Both the position numbers and the translations under genes were made by a program. Source: Leucaena leucocephala (lineage: Eukaryota > Streptophyta > Magnoliopsida > Fabales > Fabaceae). Taken from it: a stretch of 64,000 nucleotides of DNA. Location: assembly GCA_037074615.1 (NCBI GenBank), contig CM073562.1, positions 6,867,001-6,931,000 of the forward strand, written 5' to 3'. This document shows, piece by piece, positions 23,437-35,221 of the stretch. Below the pieces are notes generated by a model. The model made no database searches. It saw nothing but the letters and a program-made list of their open reading frames with translations, and was not told where the DNA came from. Within the stretch, counting starts at the first letter, position 1. The number at the start of each line of letters is the position of its first letter.

Positions 23437-25341
23437 CCCCCTCATTTCAGACCAGGTGCGGCAGCCTTGAGAACCATAGGGAAACTCTTGCAAAATTTCC
23501 ATTCAACCAAGAAAGAAGAACCCAAAGTGAAGTAATAAGCAAGGTAATCATCTCCCTTGATCTTGAGCTTTGTTCTAGTAGGTTAGCTCATGGTTTTAAG
23601 GCATTTTTATGCTATATTTCTCTTATGGTTGCTGCTGGAAGTGTTTCTCATATATGATTAAAATATGAGTTTTATGTTATGGATAGTTTAGACAAGCTTA
23701 AACAAGCTAGAATCAAGTGGTATAAGTTTGGGAATTCAAGTATGTTTGGATTTAGGGTTTTGTGTTCTTGCTGGTACTTTATGTGGTACTGTTCATATGA
23801 TGGAATTTCATGATTTTAATGCTTCCAATGAGTTTAAAATGGAAAATTGTGTGGGGATAAAGTAGGAGAACAAGTATTGGAAGCGTTGGAATCAAAATGT
23901 GAATTTTTGGAAAACATGAGCATGCATTTCGGTTTGGTACTGTAGCAATTGGTACTTTTTTATTTTGGAAATTCTGATTTCATATTTGGATTCTACATGA
24001 AAAATTATGTGGAAATGAACCATGAGAATTTATTTTGGAAAGGTGGAAATAGGAAAAATAAGTTAGAGAAAGAAAGGGAGCTAGTGAAAACCTAGTCTTG
24101 GATTTGGTTTCAAGTTGAGTTGTAACTTGATATTATGTTGTAATGGCTAGGCTTTGACATTTTTGAAGGAAGGAAATCACTTCAAGAAGGTCTTGACCAA
24201 GATAGCTAAGAGGCAGCAAGAATACCTAACTATAACTCATGTTTGTTTAATTGTTTTACTTGCTTGTTGATTATGGTGTTTGGTTGAGCTTAAGCTTATG
24301 TCATCATGTTATGATGAAGTATGAATGATTGCAACTCCTTGCAAGTTATGTCATGACAATATGCATGTTAGAGTTTGCTTATGTACCATTATGAAGTAGC
24401 TCCCATCTCATGATAACATGTTAAGCATACAATTATCCATGCATGATATTACACTTTGTGTAACTTGCTATTGGGATTTCCATGAAATCTCATTCCTTCC
24501 ACATGCATAACTATGTTTTAGGTGATGGATCATTTCAAGGGAAGAGAGTAAATGTTGATGAATAAGTTTGTATAATAAGTTACATGACTTACATGACACT
24601 ATGGGATGATATGCTAGTATTCATAGTGTATGTTTCTGTAATCCTGTTTTAAGGCCGTGGTGATGTAACAATGTTTATGACTTTTAAATAAACGAGTTTT
24701 AGACTAAAACTTTGCATGATTAAATTTAAGATAAATAGATTTAAATGAACACCAAGAACTCCTTAATTGGATAAGTATCCGAATTGTTATGATTTTCCAA
24801 AATTGGAAGTAAGATCTGGAATTGAGATAAAATGAGTGCTGAGAAGCGGTGATGTTCATGCAACGATTTCATATATCAAATGAATGATTTTTTCTATAAA
24901 ATTTTATGAGCTTAAATATAACTTCTAGATATTCAAATCCATAGGTAACACAGTTCATTTGGATAAGTAACCAAAGAGAAATGAATTTTTGAAGTTAAGC
25001 AAAGAAACTGGAACTTCCAGATTTTACCAAATGAACAGTGATTTTTAACGATTAAACTGATTTCATTGGGACAAGAAAACCTCAGTTTCATATTTTTTCC
25101 TCAAATATATGTGAAATATATTTCATTATAAATTGGAACCATATTATTTCTATTTTTCTACAATTAATTATGAATTTTCGAAGTAGGGTACATGTTCTGG
25201 AATTATCAAATGAACAGTAAAAATGAACAGTACCTGAGAGTAAATCTTTTGGAAATGGATGTTTTCAAAGCAAATGATCATGTAATTGGTTTCAATCACT
25301 TCTAATAAAGTATAATTGAGGTTAAAAGTAAGGATGTGACA

Positions 25342-26091
25342 AGTCACCTCAGCAAAGATATGTGTCCTAGTACATCTTATTAGCGAGGTCGCATGAGTAA
25401 AGTTCCATATACCTCGGCCATAGGATCTATCATGTACGCCATGTTATGTACTCGACCGGATGTCTCGTTTGCCTTAAGTATGACTAGCAGATATCAATAG
25501 GACCCTGGTGAGGGCCATTGGACTGCTGTTAAGAATATCCTTAAGTACTTAAGAAGGACTAAGGGCCTATTCTTGGTCTATGGTGGATTGGATGACGAAC
25601 TCTGTGTAACTAGTTACACAGATGCAAGTTTTCAAACTGACCAGGACGATCAAAAATCACAGTCTGGATATATATTCCTCCTCAATAATGGAGCAGTAAG
25701 CTGGAAGAGCTCTAAGCAGGGCACTGTAGCTGATTTTGCAACAGAAGCTGAGTATATAGCAGCATCTGATGCAGCTAAGGAAGCTATTTTGATCAGGAAG
25801 TTTATCACGGAACTAGGGGTGATACGTACCATCTCAGATCCAATAACTTTACTCTGTGACAATAGCAGTGCCATTGCACAGGCCAAAGAGTCTAGGTCAC
25901 ATCAAAGGACCAAGCGTATACTCAGGAGATTTCATCTCATCAGAGAAATCAACGATAGAGGTGATATAAAAATATGCAAAGTAATAGGAGAAGATAATGT
26001 GGCTGATCCTCTAACAAAGCTGCTTGTGCAGGTAAAGCATGAGCGTCATGTTAGGTCAATGGGAATTAGTCAAATTAATGATTGTACCTAG
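25342..26091 (+). pseudogene. Copia-2 pol, second part (RT linker and RNase H)
   Basis: After the gypsy-type insert the frame goes on with LSKDMCPS, then SAIGSIMYAMLCTRPDVSFA (about 25418-25477). RNase H begins at 25573 and is open for 172 codons to the stop at 26089-26091: SYTDASFQTDQDD, ATEAEYIAASDAAKEA (about 25740-25787), LLCDNSSAIAQAKE and VIGEDNVADPLTKLL (about 25981-26025). This is the best preserved part of copia-2. The stop sits just before the polypurine tract, the normal end of a copia polyprotein. Confidence 0.93.
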
Positions 26092-26105
26092 TGCAAGTGG
26101 GAGGT
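26090..26105 (+). other. Copia-2 polypurine tract
   Basis: The purine-rich stretch agtgcaagtgggaggt ends directly at the TGTTGGAAAT start of the 3' LTR. Confidence 0.8.
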
Positions 26106-27765
26106 TGTTGGAAATCGTGCCCTAGGGGCCAATCATTGTCTTATGAACATTATTGATTTATGAATTTATTAATTGTGTTATCATATTATTTGCATATTTA
26201 CTGTGATGACCATCCTTGGATAATTCATGATCTTATCCTAAATGTCCCTGGTCAGTCATCTATGCAGGAGCAGAGATGAAATAAGACCAGTATGACTTTG
26301 AAGATATATAGAGATATAAATCAAAGTCATAGGCACATGTGAGAGTACATGGTGTTGGACCGACCTGCTATGAGAAAGCTGTATGGGTTACGTCATAAGC
26401 TTATCTCATATACAAACCATGTCACTATGCCCTTTGACCTGAGATCATCATGGATTCCTACATGATAAACGCTCAGCTTTGACCTAGTCAAAAGTCACTT
26501 TTGACCGAGTGATCATAAAGACTATGTTTGGGTTAGTGGTTTTTCATGTGGAGGAATGTGAATGGTCAAGATGGAATTTGTCCCTTACATTCGTAGAGAG
26601 ATATTATTGGGCCCCTCGATGAGTGAGTATGAGAAATGTATGGCCATACTGTAATGGAAAGGTAGTTCCATTTCTATAGTCAGACTACTCAGGGATCAAG
26701 AAAGTAACAGTCAGGAATAGGAGGATGACATTATCCATGCCTCATCCATGACCAAAATATCGCATGATAGAAGGGATATGATATGATTGTATGAAAGGTT
26801 ACATCGTTTAATGATCCTCATATGATTTGGGTAGTCGTTATGTCTTGCTAGAGACCGCTTACGACTTGTGGGCCAATATAGCAAATGGCCCACTGCCAAC
26901 TTCATATGGGCCTACAGGGTCATACACAAAATAGCCCAACACGAGCTATGATGTCCAAATTCATTGAATCTAAGACATGTCCAGATTCAATGAATAATCC
27001 AGGGTGGATGTATATATTTATTTATATTTATATTCGTATATATATAAATTCGTATATACATTACATATAAGAGAGATAAATTAAATCTCTATCACGTTTG
27101 AATTTGAAATTCAAATTGATATGATATCTCAAATTTGATTTATTAGAATAAATCAAATATAGTTCAGTCTTATCTTTATTTTAAGTTAAATAAATAGGTG
27201 ATTTAAATCTGTGGGACGGATTTAATATAAATATTATTTATTTAATTAGTTTCTTATCAAATTATACAATATATGATATTGTATTAATTTCAGAATTAAT
27301 ATAAGATTAACTTCAAAATCTAATTCGGTAGAGAAAAACGCATAGCATCTTATATATCTGATTTTAGGAGCTACGTTTTGAAACATATAGAACACAGAAA
27401 GACCGAAGGGGAATTTGCAAAAAGGTTTGCATATAAGAAACTGCCGAAATAGAGACGGAGGGGACGAATTCTTGAGAAAGCCCTAGAGGGACAGGAGACG
27501 CTAGCACGTCGTTCGTGGTTAGAACGTTGTTTGTGTGGATATCAGTAGAAGAAGCTGACCTGAGTCATCGACTTCTTGCGATCGGAAAGGGAGCACGAGC
27601 AGCGGAGAGAAGCTGTGAACGTCGTGACCAGAAGCTGTGGAAGTCACTGTGGAACACTGAGAGGAATGCTTCTTCCCACTTGACTTAAACACATACGGTA
27701 GATCCTAGCAAGGAATGAAAAAATTTTTAAGTTAATTTCCACTGTGTATCTTCCAATTCCTTACA
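26106..27765 (+). repeat. Copia-2 3' LTR
   Basis: Runs from tgttggaaatcgtgcc to caattccttaca, followed by the acttc duplication. Colinear with the 5' LTR apart from scattered substitutions and short indels. Confidence 0.95.
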
Positions 27766-27770
27766 ACTTC

Positions 27771-28000
27771 TTCTCTCAAGGTAATGACAATTTAACCATT
27801 ATCAGCTATGTGACATGTTCATCATAGTATTTCTTTACAATTGTCGTTATTAAATTAAATACTCATTTACTTCAATTTGCAATTTCATTCCATTATAATC
27901 TGATTACAAATTAAACCTAACAAAAATTTGTTATAAAAAATCTCTTTTCAGGCACGGTGATGATAATACTGACTTTTACTATGCTTTAAATGATTAATGT
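27771..28000 (+). pseudogene. CACTA transposase TNP2, 3' end
   Basis: After the acttc duplication the transposase text continues (ttctctcaag) and reaches a GT at 27781. An intron-like AT-rich stretch ends at ctcttttcag (about 27953), followed by a short open stretch to a TAA near 27998. An acidic tail GDDNTDFYYALND is readable in one frame, but it is not in phase with the preceding exon, so a frameshift is likely. The splice proposal is by sequence signals only. Confidence 0.5.
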
Positions 28001-28067
28001 AATTATTTCTTCATGTATAAAAATAATTACAAACGAAAATTAAATAATTTTTTTAAAAAAAGAAACA

Positions 28068-29088
28068 TACTTTTGTAGTAGTGGTTTCCATAACCGCTAC
28101 AAATTCAGCGGGGAGTAAACCACTACAAAACTCTATAAATCGTTGCAAGATACAAACCTCTATAAAATGCATAAAATCGCTAAAAAATGACACTTGATGT
28201 CTATAAATACCTTGCCACGTCCCATTCTTCCTCTTCCATTGTTCTTCTTACTCTTCTCGTTGTTCTTCCTTCAGCCTATAATTGGGTTCTTTCTTTACAT
28301 GGTAAGATCATTTTAATTTATAAGTTTATTTTTCTTTTTTGTTGGTACATTTATTTTTATTAATATGTGTATTTATTATTTTTAGGTCCTCCTTACACAA
28401 ATTACTAGATCTATTCAATTAATTCTATGTCATATTTCCTACAATTTCTTCATTTTTCAACTCTCTTCTATACCTTCTTTCATCTCCTTACATAACTTTC
28501 TACCAATCTAATAATCTCAATTTTTACACTTTCTATATCTTCAATATTTCTCATAAAATAAAATATATCAAATTAAATGATATACTACTTTAACCTATCA
28601 AATATCAAATAAAGTATATTAATATATATAATTATTAGTACACGGAATTTTTAATTTTTTTACAAAAGAACCGCTACAAACTCTCAACGTGGGAAAATTT
28701 TTTTTTTAATTTTTTGTAGCATTCACCGAAATTTGTAGCAGTTCAATAAATGCTACAAATGTTTGGTGCCAACATCAAATTTGTTTGTTTCTCTCATAAA
28801 TTTTTTGTTGCCTTTCCCTTTCCCGCCAACCTCTAATGAAAACTTTTATCCCTTAGATTTACATACACAGTTATAGTGATTTACTCTACCACTACTAAAT
28901 TACTAAAATCGCTAAACATTTGCAGCAATTGGATTGTGATGGGTAGCAATTACGTAAACTGCTATAAAAGTGTTTATAGCGCGTGATTTTATAGTGGTTT
29001 AGATAACTGCTGTAAAACATCATTCTAGCGGTTCAAACTACTAGTAAAGCAAAAAATGACCGCTACAAATCACCTATTTTTTGTAGTG
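28068..29088. repeat. CACTA subterminal repeats and right terminal inverted repeat
   Basis: Many copies of (T)TTGTAG(C)GGTT/AACCGCTACAAA occur at 28070-28190 and 28660-29088, the latter cluster running to the end. The segment ends in cacctattttttgtagtg (29071-29088), whose reverse complement begins CACTACAAAAAATAGG, the diagnostic CACTA terminus. A TATAAATA at about 28203-28210, followed by a pyrimidine-rich leader, lies in the gap between the two clusters; whether it drove a gene is unknown. The 3-bp target duplication cannot be tested because the left terminus was not found. Confidence 0.85.
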
Positions 29089-30095
29089 TTTAAATAAATT
29101 TATTTACTAATTCTTATATTTAGTAGCGAGGAAATAATGAGTAGATATTGTAAAATAGATTTGTATAAATAGTTACAAATAAATAACTTTAACAATATTA
29201 ATAACTATGGCAAAAGCAACTTTTATCTAAAATTCTTGATCAGAAGTTGCTAAAAGAACAAGGAGTGGGAATAAGGGAGAATCGTCATAAAGTTGTTCTA
29301 TTTTTGTCGTTTTATCATCAATTATACTCAAATATAAACAGTTTATTTTAAGATTATTTTTTGTAAGTTAATTTTTATCAAAAGCAATTTAAAAGTGTAA
29401 TTACTTAAAAGCTCTTAAGTTATTTTTTTTTTGTAATTTTAAATTATACATGAAATATTTTCTTTTGCACTAAGTTTTAATTTAGGAAAAAATCGCATTA
29501 AAATCCTTTTTAAATGCTCAAACCTTATAATCACCGAACAGATGGGATGCGCTTAATTTTTTTTATATATAAAAGGACAAAATGATATCAATAATAAATG
29601 AGGATGGGATAAGAAGGCATGGAGCATAGAAATATTCAAGGGGTGTTGCGGCGGGATTGAGGATGCTAGATTAGTGAATTGCACGTATTTGATTGTCTTT
29701 TTTATTGAAAAAACTAGGCAGTATTTCATAGTTGATATATAAAGATTAACGAAGTGAGTTTTACCTTTCCTAATAAAGCCTTATTCCATACACATGGCCT
29801 AATTTAAACTCAAGACATCATATTTAAGAGACTTGTACTTGTGCTCATCTTTGTAGGTTGTTCTTTTATATAGTCTCTTTTATTCTTTCTTTTATATATA
29901 TAAAAGACAATTTATTTAACTAAATGATACATATAAAACCCTCAGTTGATCGCAAGTCAAGATCGAATTGGGGGTACAAATTCTACAAATATAAACACGT
30001 TGCAACAAATGAACAAATGCACTGACCCAACAACTAAAACGAAGAAAACAGAAATCTGCAATCGATAGTTCCAAAAGACAGTTAGCGTTTCTAAG
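29089..30095. other. AT-rich sequence with no recognised feature
   Basis: Starts just outside the CACTA terminus. I see no conserved reading frame, long repeat or RNA gene here. Confidence 0.5.
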
Positions 30096-30097
30096 AC

Positions 30098-30851
30098 TTG
30101 CCAAAACTTGAGTCCCATTTCCTTCAACAAATGGAATTTAGGTTAGATATGAGTAGCCAAAGGAAGAGAAATTGTGGTAATGATGAGAATTCACCTTGTA
30201 GAACTATGGAATATGCTAGTTTCTCATTGAAGCGAGCATACGACAATTTGGAAAGAGCATATATTTCTTCCCCTGAAATGTGGAATACTACAGTGGGGTT
30301 TATAGACCAAACTACTGACGTTTCATTTTTTTTTTTGTATTCCTCAATTCTCCTCAGACGAAAAGGACCAAAGTCACTCAAGCTGTCGATACAGCTGATT
30401 ATATGATTTTGATATTGAAACAAGGGTCGCTTTGATTCATAATTTTGAAGGCCCAAGAGGATGGCATTATTTGATGATAGAATAAAATTCGGACAATGTC
30501 TTCAAATGGTATGATCCCCTCTTTTGTGAATTCATATTAGATCAAATTAGAAGAAAAAGAGCTAGGGATATGGGATTTCTTTGATTTGAATTTGAGTTTG
30601 GGATTGCTTGATCAAAGAATTGGGAGTCCAACTAATATATGCTTGAGAATATAACAATTTCCTTTAACAAAAGGAATTGAAGCTGGAGCTAGGCATGAAG
30701 AGACCCCGAGACATTTGTGATGAGGAAGTACTACTTACTCCAACAATGAAATTGAAGGAATCTTCTGTTCAACCAACCAACATTGATGAGTTAATAATCT
30801 CACTATCTAAATTAAATTTGGAATTTGTGAAGGATAGCTTTCTACAAAAAT
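30098..30851 (+). pseudogene. Coding-like fragments, family not recognised
   Basis: Two stretches read like protein. The first, open over 30098-30310, contains QQMEFRLDMSSQRKRNCGND, then TMEYASFSLKRAYDNLERAY and SPEMWNTTVGFIDQTTD. The second, about 30680-30851, contains LELGMKRPRDICDEEVLL, then KLKESSVQPTNIDELIISL and NLEFVKDSFLQK before a stop. The starts of the two stretches look related (ttccttcaacaaatggaatt against ttcctttaacaaaaggaatt), suggesting an internal duplication or two exons of similar origin. A poly-T run and stops separate them. I do not recognise the family. Composition is more codon-like than the surrounding DNA, but chance cannot be excluded. Confidence 0.3.
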
Positions 30852-30878
30852 AAATAGCTATCAATGTTTTTGTAATTT

Positions 30879-30920
30879 TGTTGGATTATAAACATCTCAT
30901 ACACATTCTAATCTATCCAT

Positions 30921-30953
<33 letters not shown>

Positions 30954-31360
30954 AGTATAAAACTTATATGAGATATAGCGGAAAACTTAAAGTTACCTCT
31001 CGCTATTAGTTTAACTGATTTGAGGAAGAACTAGAACTCAACCCACAAACTTATCAATCAGAAAAACACTATCAGATAACTAACATATTATTTCAACTAG
31101 TGATTAGGTATAGTGATGGCAACTTGTATACTACCGTCACTAATGAAAAACCTTTAGGAGTGAGTATTGCTCTGGGACTCAGAAATATCACACGAATAAT
31201 TCTCAATTGTTAATTTTCATCATCAGAAAATTAATCTTAATAAATTATGTCAATAACCCACTTTAAACTGGACCCAAATGACTATAGGTCATACTCAGAA
31301 ATATTTATTAATGGTCCTAATTAATATCTAAATAGTTATAATATTAATAAATATCTTACA
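30879..31360 (-). mobile_element. Solo LTR of the copia-3 family
   Basis: Flanked by a perfect 5-bp duplication aattt (30874-30878 and 31361-31365). It begins tgttggattata and ends atatcttaca. The right half matches the copia-3 LTR at 57927-58300: gtgattaggYaYagtgatgRcaactt, then actataggtcaNactcaNaaatatttattaa, then cctaattaatatNtaaatagttataat. It has no internal region. An (AT)n run at about 30925-30953 makes it longer than the copia-3 LTR. Confidence 0.88.
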
Positions 31361-31365
31361 AATTT

Positions 31366-32640
31366 CTCTATCTCTCTACCTTTTACCCATTAATTAGGCT
31401 TGAGTTTTGTACACCATTAATGTTACTTTTGGCAAATGCTTTTATAATAAGGATGCATCTGTGTAAGAAAAGGATTAACTGTAAGAAATCTACAGTATTA
31501 TCTTCTTATAAAATGATTATTCTAGTCTGTTTTTAACAAAGTAGAAAAAGTTCTTTTCAATTTCCTATTAATAGACCAATGTCAAAATTTTTAATTTTCT
31601 TCAAACTCAACTATGAGTTCCAAGAGTTTCACAAGACAAAATTTGGATGGATGAAAGTAGCAAACAAGCATAGTTGATTTCTTATCGAAGGGCTATTATA
31701 GTTGAGAATTTGAAACATTTCAGGTTTTCCTTTCGGGAGAATGACAATTTTGGACTTGATTAGACTTTTAATATCAAACAAGGACCCATCACTACTCTTA
31801 AACATTCAATTTCTTACTACCCAAGCTTCTAATTTTTACAACTTTTCACAACTTTTGAATTTGAAAGTCTTTAGTAGACATCAGTTTTTAATCAGGTCCT
31901 CAATTTCCATTCTCCCATTTCTTTTTGTTGCAGGGGGAAGCTTTCTTTCATTTTGATTGATGTAATGAGATTAAGATTTTATTAAGATTAGAAGAACCAT
32001 AACTTACTTGCTCAAATGAGTAATCTTGAAAGAAGAACTATTTGATGTTGTAGAGGTAGAGTTATTCAGATATAAACTGATGATAGGGTCTTATTGGTCT
32101 GTCTACTGTATTTTTTTAATGTGTTCTGTTTCAATAGTAAGGATTTGGAATAATTATTTCTCTTATACACCATAACTTCCAGCTCAATTATTGTTTTTGT
32201 TCATTATAAATTCCTTTTATGGATTTTGTCTTCTTTGCATGACTGATAAGCTAGATTGCTTGAAGGAATTATAGAGCTACTTCATCTCTTACCATAACCC
32301 TGAGCAAAATTATAGCCATTTTTACTATTTCGTTACAGAAATGAAATATGAAGGTGGCTTAGGAATTTATGAGGCGATATCTTTGAGTTCCTTGCACTTG
32401 TAAAAGTTGAGACTTTGATCTCATGAAGCATGCTTGTTATATCTTTAAAGATTCGATTCTAATTATTGGGAGGCAGTGACATTGTCCATTGTGGGCCTAT
32501 ATTTCTGCAATCTGAACTAGTTGATTATTAGTAGCATTGGATACTCGTAGAAAAATCTAAAAAAATATATTCTATGATGCATAGTGCTATTGATAGTTGT
32601 TAGTGGTACTATTATTTGATAAAATAACTTGTATTAACTA
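31366..32640. other. Intergenic sequence without a recognised feature
   Basis: AT-rich, with short pyrimidine runs. A frame at 31741-31956 is open but shows no family motif and no codon-like composition. No repeat boundary was seen. Confidence 0.5.
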
Positions 32641-32642
32641 AT

Positions 32643-32808
32643 TACTCCTTTAATCATAAATATATAATCTAGTTAAAAAGTTAATGTGAATTATAAATAT
32701 AAAATTTTAATTTATTTTATCTCTTATAATTATCATTTTATCCTAGAAAAACTTATATAATTTATAGTTAACTGATATATAATATAAGTCATACAAGAAT
32801 AATTTAAG
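32643..32808. mobile_element. Stowaway-like MITE (Tc1/mariner type)
   Basis: Ends TACTCCTTTAATCATAAATA on the left and, in reverse complement, TATCTCCTTAAATTATTC on the right. These are diverged Stowaway-type inverted repeats (consensus CTCCCTCCGTCCC...) at TA dinucleotides. The interior is AT-rich and non-coding. Confidence 0.45.
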
Positions 32809-33448
32809 GAGATAATATCATGTTTATTATAAATAACTGAATTTTCTAGTTTTATTAGTTTAAGTTAGATAAATTAAAGTTTCTTTTACGCTAACGACAG
32901 AAGGCTATTATGGAATGAACCGTGGCTTCCACACAATAATAAAATGGTGCATATTTTGTTGGCCTACCCAAAAATGGAATATACTTCTAATTAGAAAAGA
33001 TCCCTCATAATACATTTAATTCTTAAATAAAAGTAGTATTCAATTAAATATGTATTTGAAGTTAGTAATTATTATATAATTAATAAAATTTTAAAAAATG
33101 ATTCAATAATAAAATAGTGTTCTGCATTTAATGTAATATTCAATAACCATTTTGTCATAACTCAAAAACTATAATATTTTTGGTAATGTAACCGCTCAAA
33201 ATTTACTTGAAAAAAAAAATTATAAACTATAAAATATTAGGAAGATATAGAAAGAAAAAACTATCGTATCAAAACTCAAATTTGACGTAATACTTTTAGA
33301 TATGAAATAACTAAATACAAAAATTACCCCTCCAGTCTTAAACTAGATCTTATATTTTGTAGGATTAGATTACTTTAGAAGGGATTGTCATGTCTAATTC
33401 ACGACTTGTAAAGTGAAAACAATAAATAATTAAATATTTTGAATAAAC

Positions 33449-33450
<2 letters not shown>

Positions 33451-33497
<47 letters not shown>

Positions 33498-33498
33498 C
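33451..33498. repeat. (TA)n/(CA)n microsatellite
   Basis: About 15 TA dinucleotides followed by acacacacacacac. Confidence 0.9.
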
Positions 33499-34320
33499 AT
33501 TTCCCATATAAAGGGACCAACTGGGGCATTTGGGCCGAAACAAAATCTGTGGGCGAACAAATCTATTAAGCAAGTTTTGTTGGCAAATTAAATACTTTTT
33601 TATCTTTATAACAAAAAAAATACCTTTTGATCTTTTTTATAAAATAAAAGAATATTTATTAATTATATTATTAATTTTTTTATATGAATATATAATTTTA
33701 TTTTTAATTATTGTGCATACTTTGTATTTAAGGTAAAGAGGGGTATAGTTTGAAAGTTATAAAAATTTAAGATAGAAGGGTTAAGATTTTTTTTATTTCA
33801 ATAAAATATATTAGAAGTGATCAATAAATAAGATTATATAAATATAATATAATATAGGCTAAAATATACACTTAATTATCTAAATATCCAGTAAGTTTCA
33901 ATTTAGTTCTAAGGTTATAAATAGTATTTATAGTCTTTTCATTCCGATAATTTCATTAACAAAATATATTGACTAAGTGAATTTAAAGTATGACTCTATA
34001 ATTAAATTAAATGTGAGCAAAATATATTTAAATTTTAATCTTTTAATATAATCTTTTTTTTTATAAAAATATAATACGAGTACAAAATAATATATTAAAT
34101 GGTTAAAGTTTAAACATACTTGTCATTTAAATTTGTTCACTCAACATTTTATGTTAATAAGATAATAGTGTTATAACTAAATGATTGAAAATATATTTTA
34201 TAAACTTAAGAGATTAAACTGAATTTTATTATAAACTTAAATGATTAAACATATAGTTTAACTTTATATATATAGACACACATATATAAAGCAAATTATT
34301 TTGGGAGCTTAGTTTGAAGA
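33499..34320. other. Intergenic sequence without a recognised feature
   Basis: Very AT-rich; short open frames here look like chance. I see no gene or bounded repeat. Confidence 0.5.
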
Positions 34321-34325
34321 TAGTT

Positions 34326-34395
34326 GAAGTAGTTAATTCAGACAAAGGGCATATTTAGATGAAGTAGTTAATTCAGACAAAGGGCATATTTAGAT
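34326..34395. repeat. Perfect 35-bp tandem duplication
   Basis: The 35 bases at 34326-34360 (starting gaagtagttaattcagac) are repeated without change at 34361-34395. Confidence 0.95.
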
Positions 34396-34602
34396 TAGCA
34401 TTAGTAAAACTGACTTTTATTTTAATTAACTTTTATAAATTTAAATTAGATTAAAATTAATTAGTATAATATAATTTATATTTGCATGGAAATTTGTATA
34501 TTATATTAAAATTTAATGTCAAGAGGTTTAAATATGAAAAAAGAGAGTCAAAAACTAACAATAAGAAAAAGTTAATTCAAAATAAAAGATACTTTAAACT
34601 TA

Positions 34603-35194
34603 GTGCCTATTTGGGTACCATGGTTTGGAAATTAATTTTGGGCAAATTCTCAATTTAGAAAAATTTCATACAAACATCAATTTTTGTTCAGAATTGATTT
34701 TTGGTTAAAACCTCGGTTTGAAAAAATTTGAGCCAAACAACCATTTTTGTCTAAAATTGATTTTGGGAAAAACCTCAGTTTGAAACCATGGTTTTAAATA
34801 AGCTATTGAAAATAGATTTTGGAATTGTAAAAGAGCTTATAGATTATCCAATTACTATTTTACCCCTACTTTTTTCTTATACACTCTCTCATCTCTCCTA
34901 TTTCTCCTCTCTCCTCTCTCCTCTCTCCTATTTATTCTCTACCATCTCTCATCTCTCATACTTTAATCAAATCATACCCTTTTTGGTAATTTATTAATAT
35001 AAAAAGTGATTCTACTATTAATCATCCAAACATCTCTATTTTCAAAATCTATTCTTTCCAAAATATATTTTTCCCAAAATCTATTCTCCATAATCTATTC
35101 TTCCCAAAATCTATTCTTCCTAGAATCTATTCTTCCCAGAATCTATTCTCCAGAATCTATTCTTTCATAATCTATTCTCCAAAAGCTAATCCTT
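34603..35194 (+). mobile_element. MITE family M, copy A
   Basis: First of three same-orientation copies. The left end resembles gtgtttgggtac-atggtttggaaa. It contains the family landmarks: 'aagagcttatagattatccaattactat', a CTCTCATCTCTCC pyrimidine tract and 'tttattaataNaaaaagtga'. The right side carries several repeats of 'aaaatctattcttccc' (about 35038-35175) before 'ccaaaagctaatcc'. Non-coding. Confidence 0.7.
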
Positions 35195-35221
35195 AGAAAT
35201 CATATGGCCATATCGTACATC

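Larger units (their letters stand above)
22135..25341 (+). mobile_element. Large solo LTR, probably Ty3/gypsy type (3.2 kb)
   Basis: The 3207-base insert starts tgtcatatcc and ends ggatgtgaca, an imperfect 10-bp inverted repeat bounded by TG...CA. It is flanked by a perfect duplication, agtca (22130-22134 and 25342-25346). Removing it restores the copia-2 frame (GSH / LSKDM). No primer-binding site, polypurine tract or pol sequence is inside, and no internal duplication of its ends was seen, so it reads as one LTR. A TATAAATA box lies near its middle. The TGTCA(C/T)ATCCCC start is common in plant Ty3/gypsy LTRs; the superfamily is inferred from this alone. The orientation is inferred from the TATA box. 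Confidence 0.8.
16034..27765 (+). mobile_element. Copia-2: full-length Ty1/copia LTR retrotransposon (Angela/BARE-like LTRs)
   Basis: LTRs of about 1.66 kb bound the element, with target duplication acttc at 16029-16033 and 27766-27770. Primer-binding site, 1.2-kb leader, gag-pol and polypurine tract are all in place. The LTR start TGTTRGAAATCGTGCCCTAGGGG and end CCTTACA resemble the Angela/BARE group; this lineage call is an inference. The element sits in the DUF4216-like part of TNP2, whose sequence resumes at 27771. A gypsy-type LTR later inserted at 22135-25341. The LTR pair is clearly more similar than that of copia-1, so this is the younger element. Confidence 0.95.
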
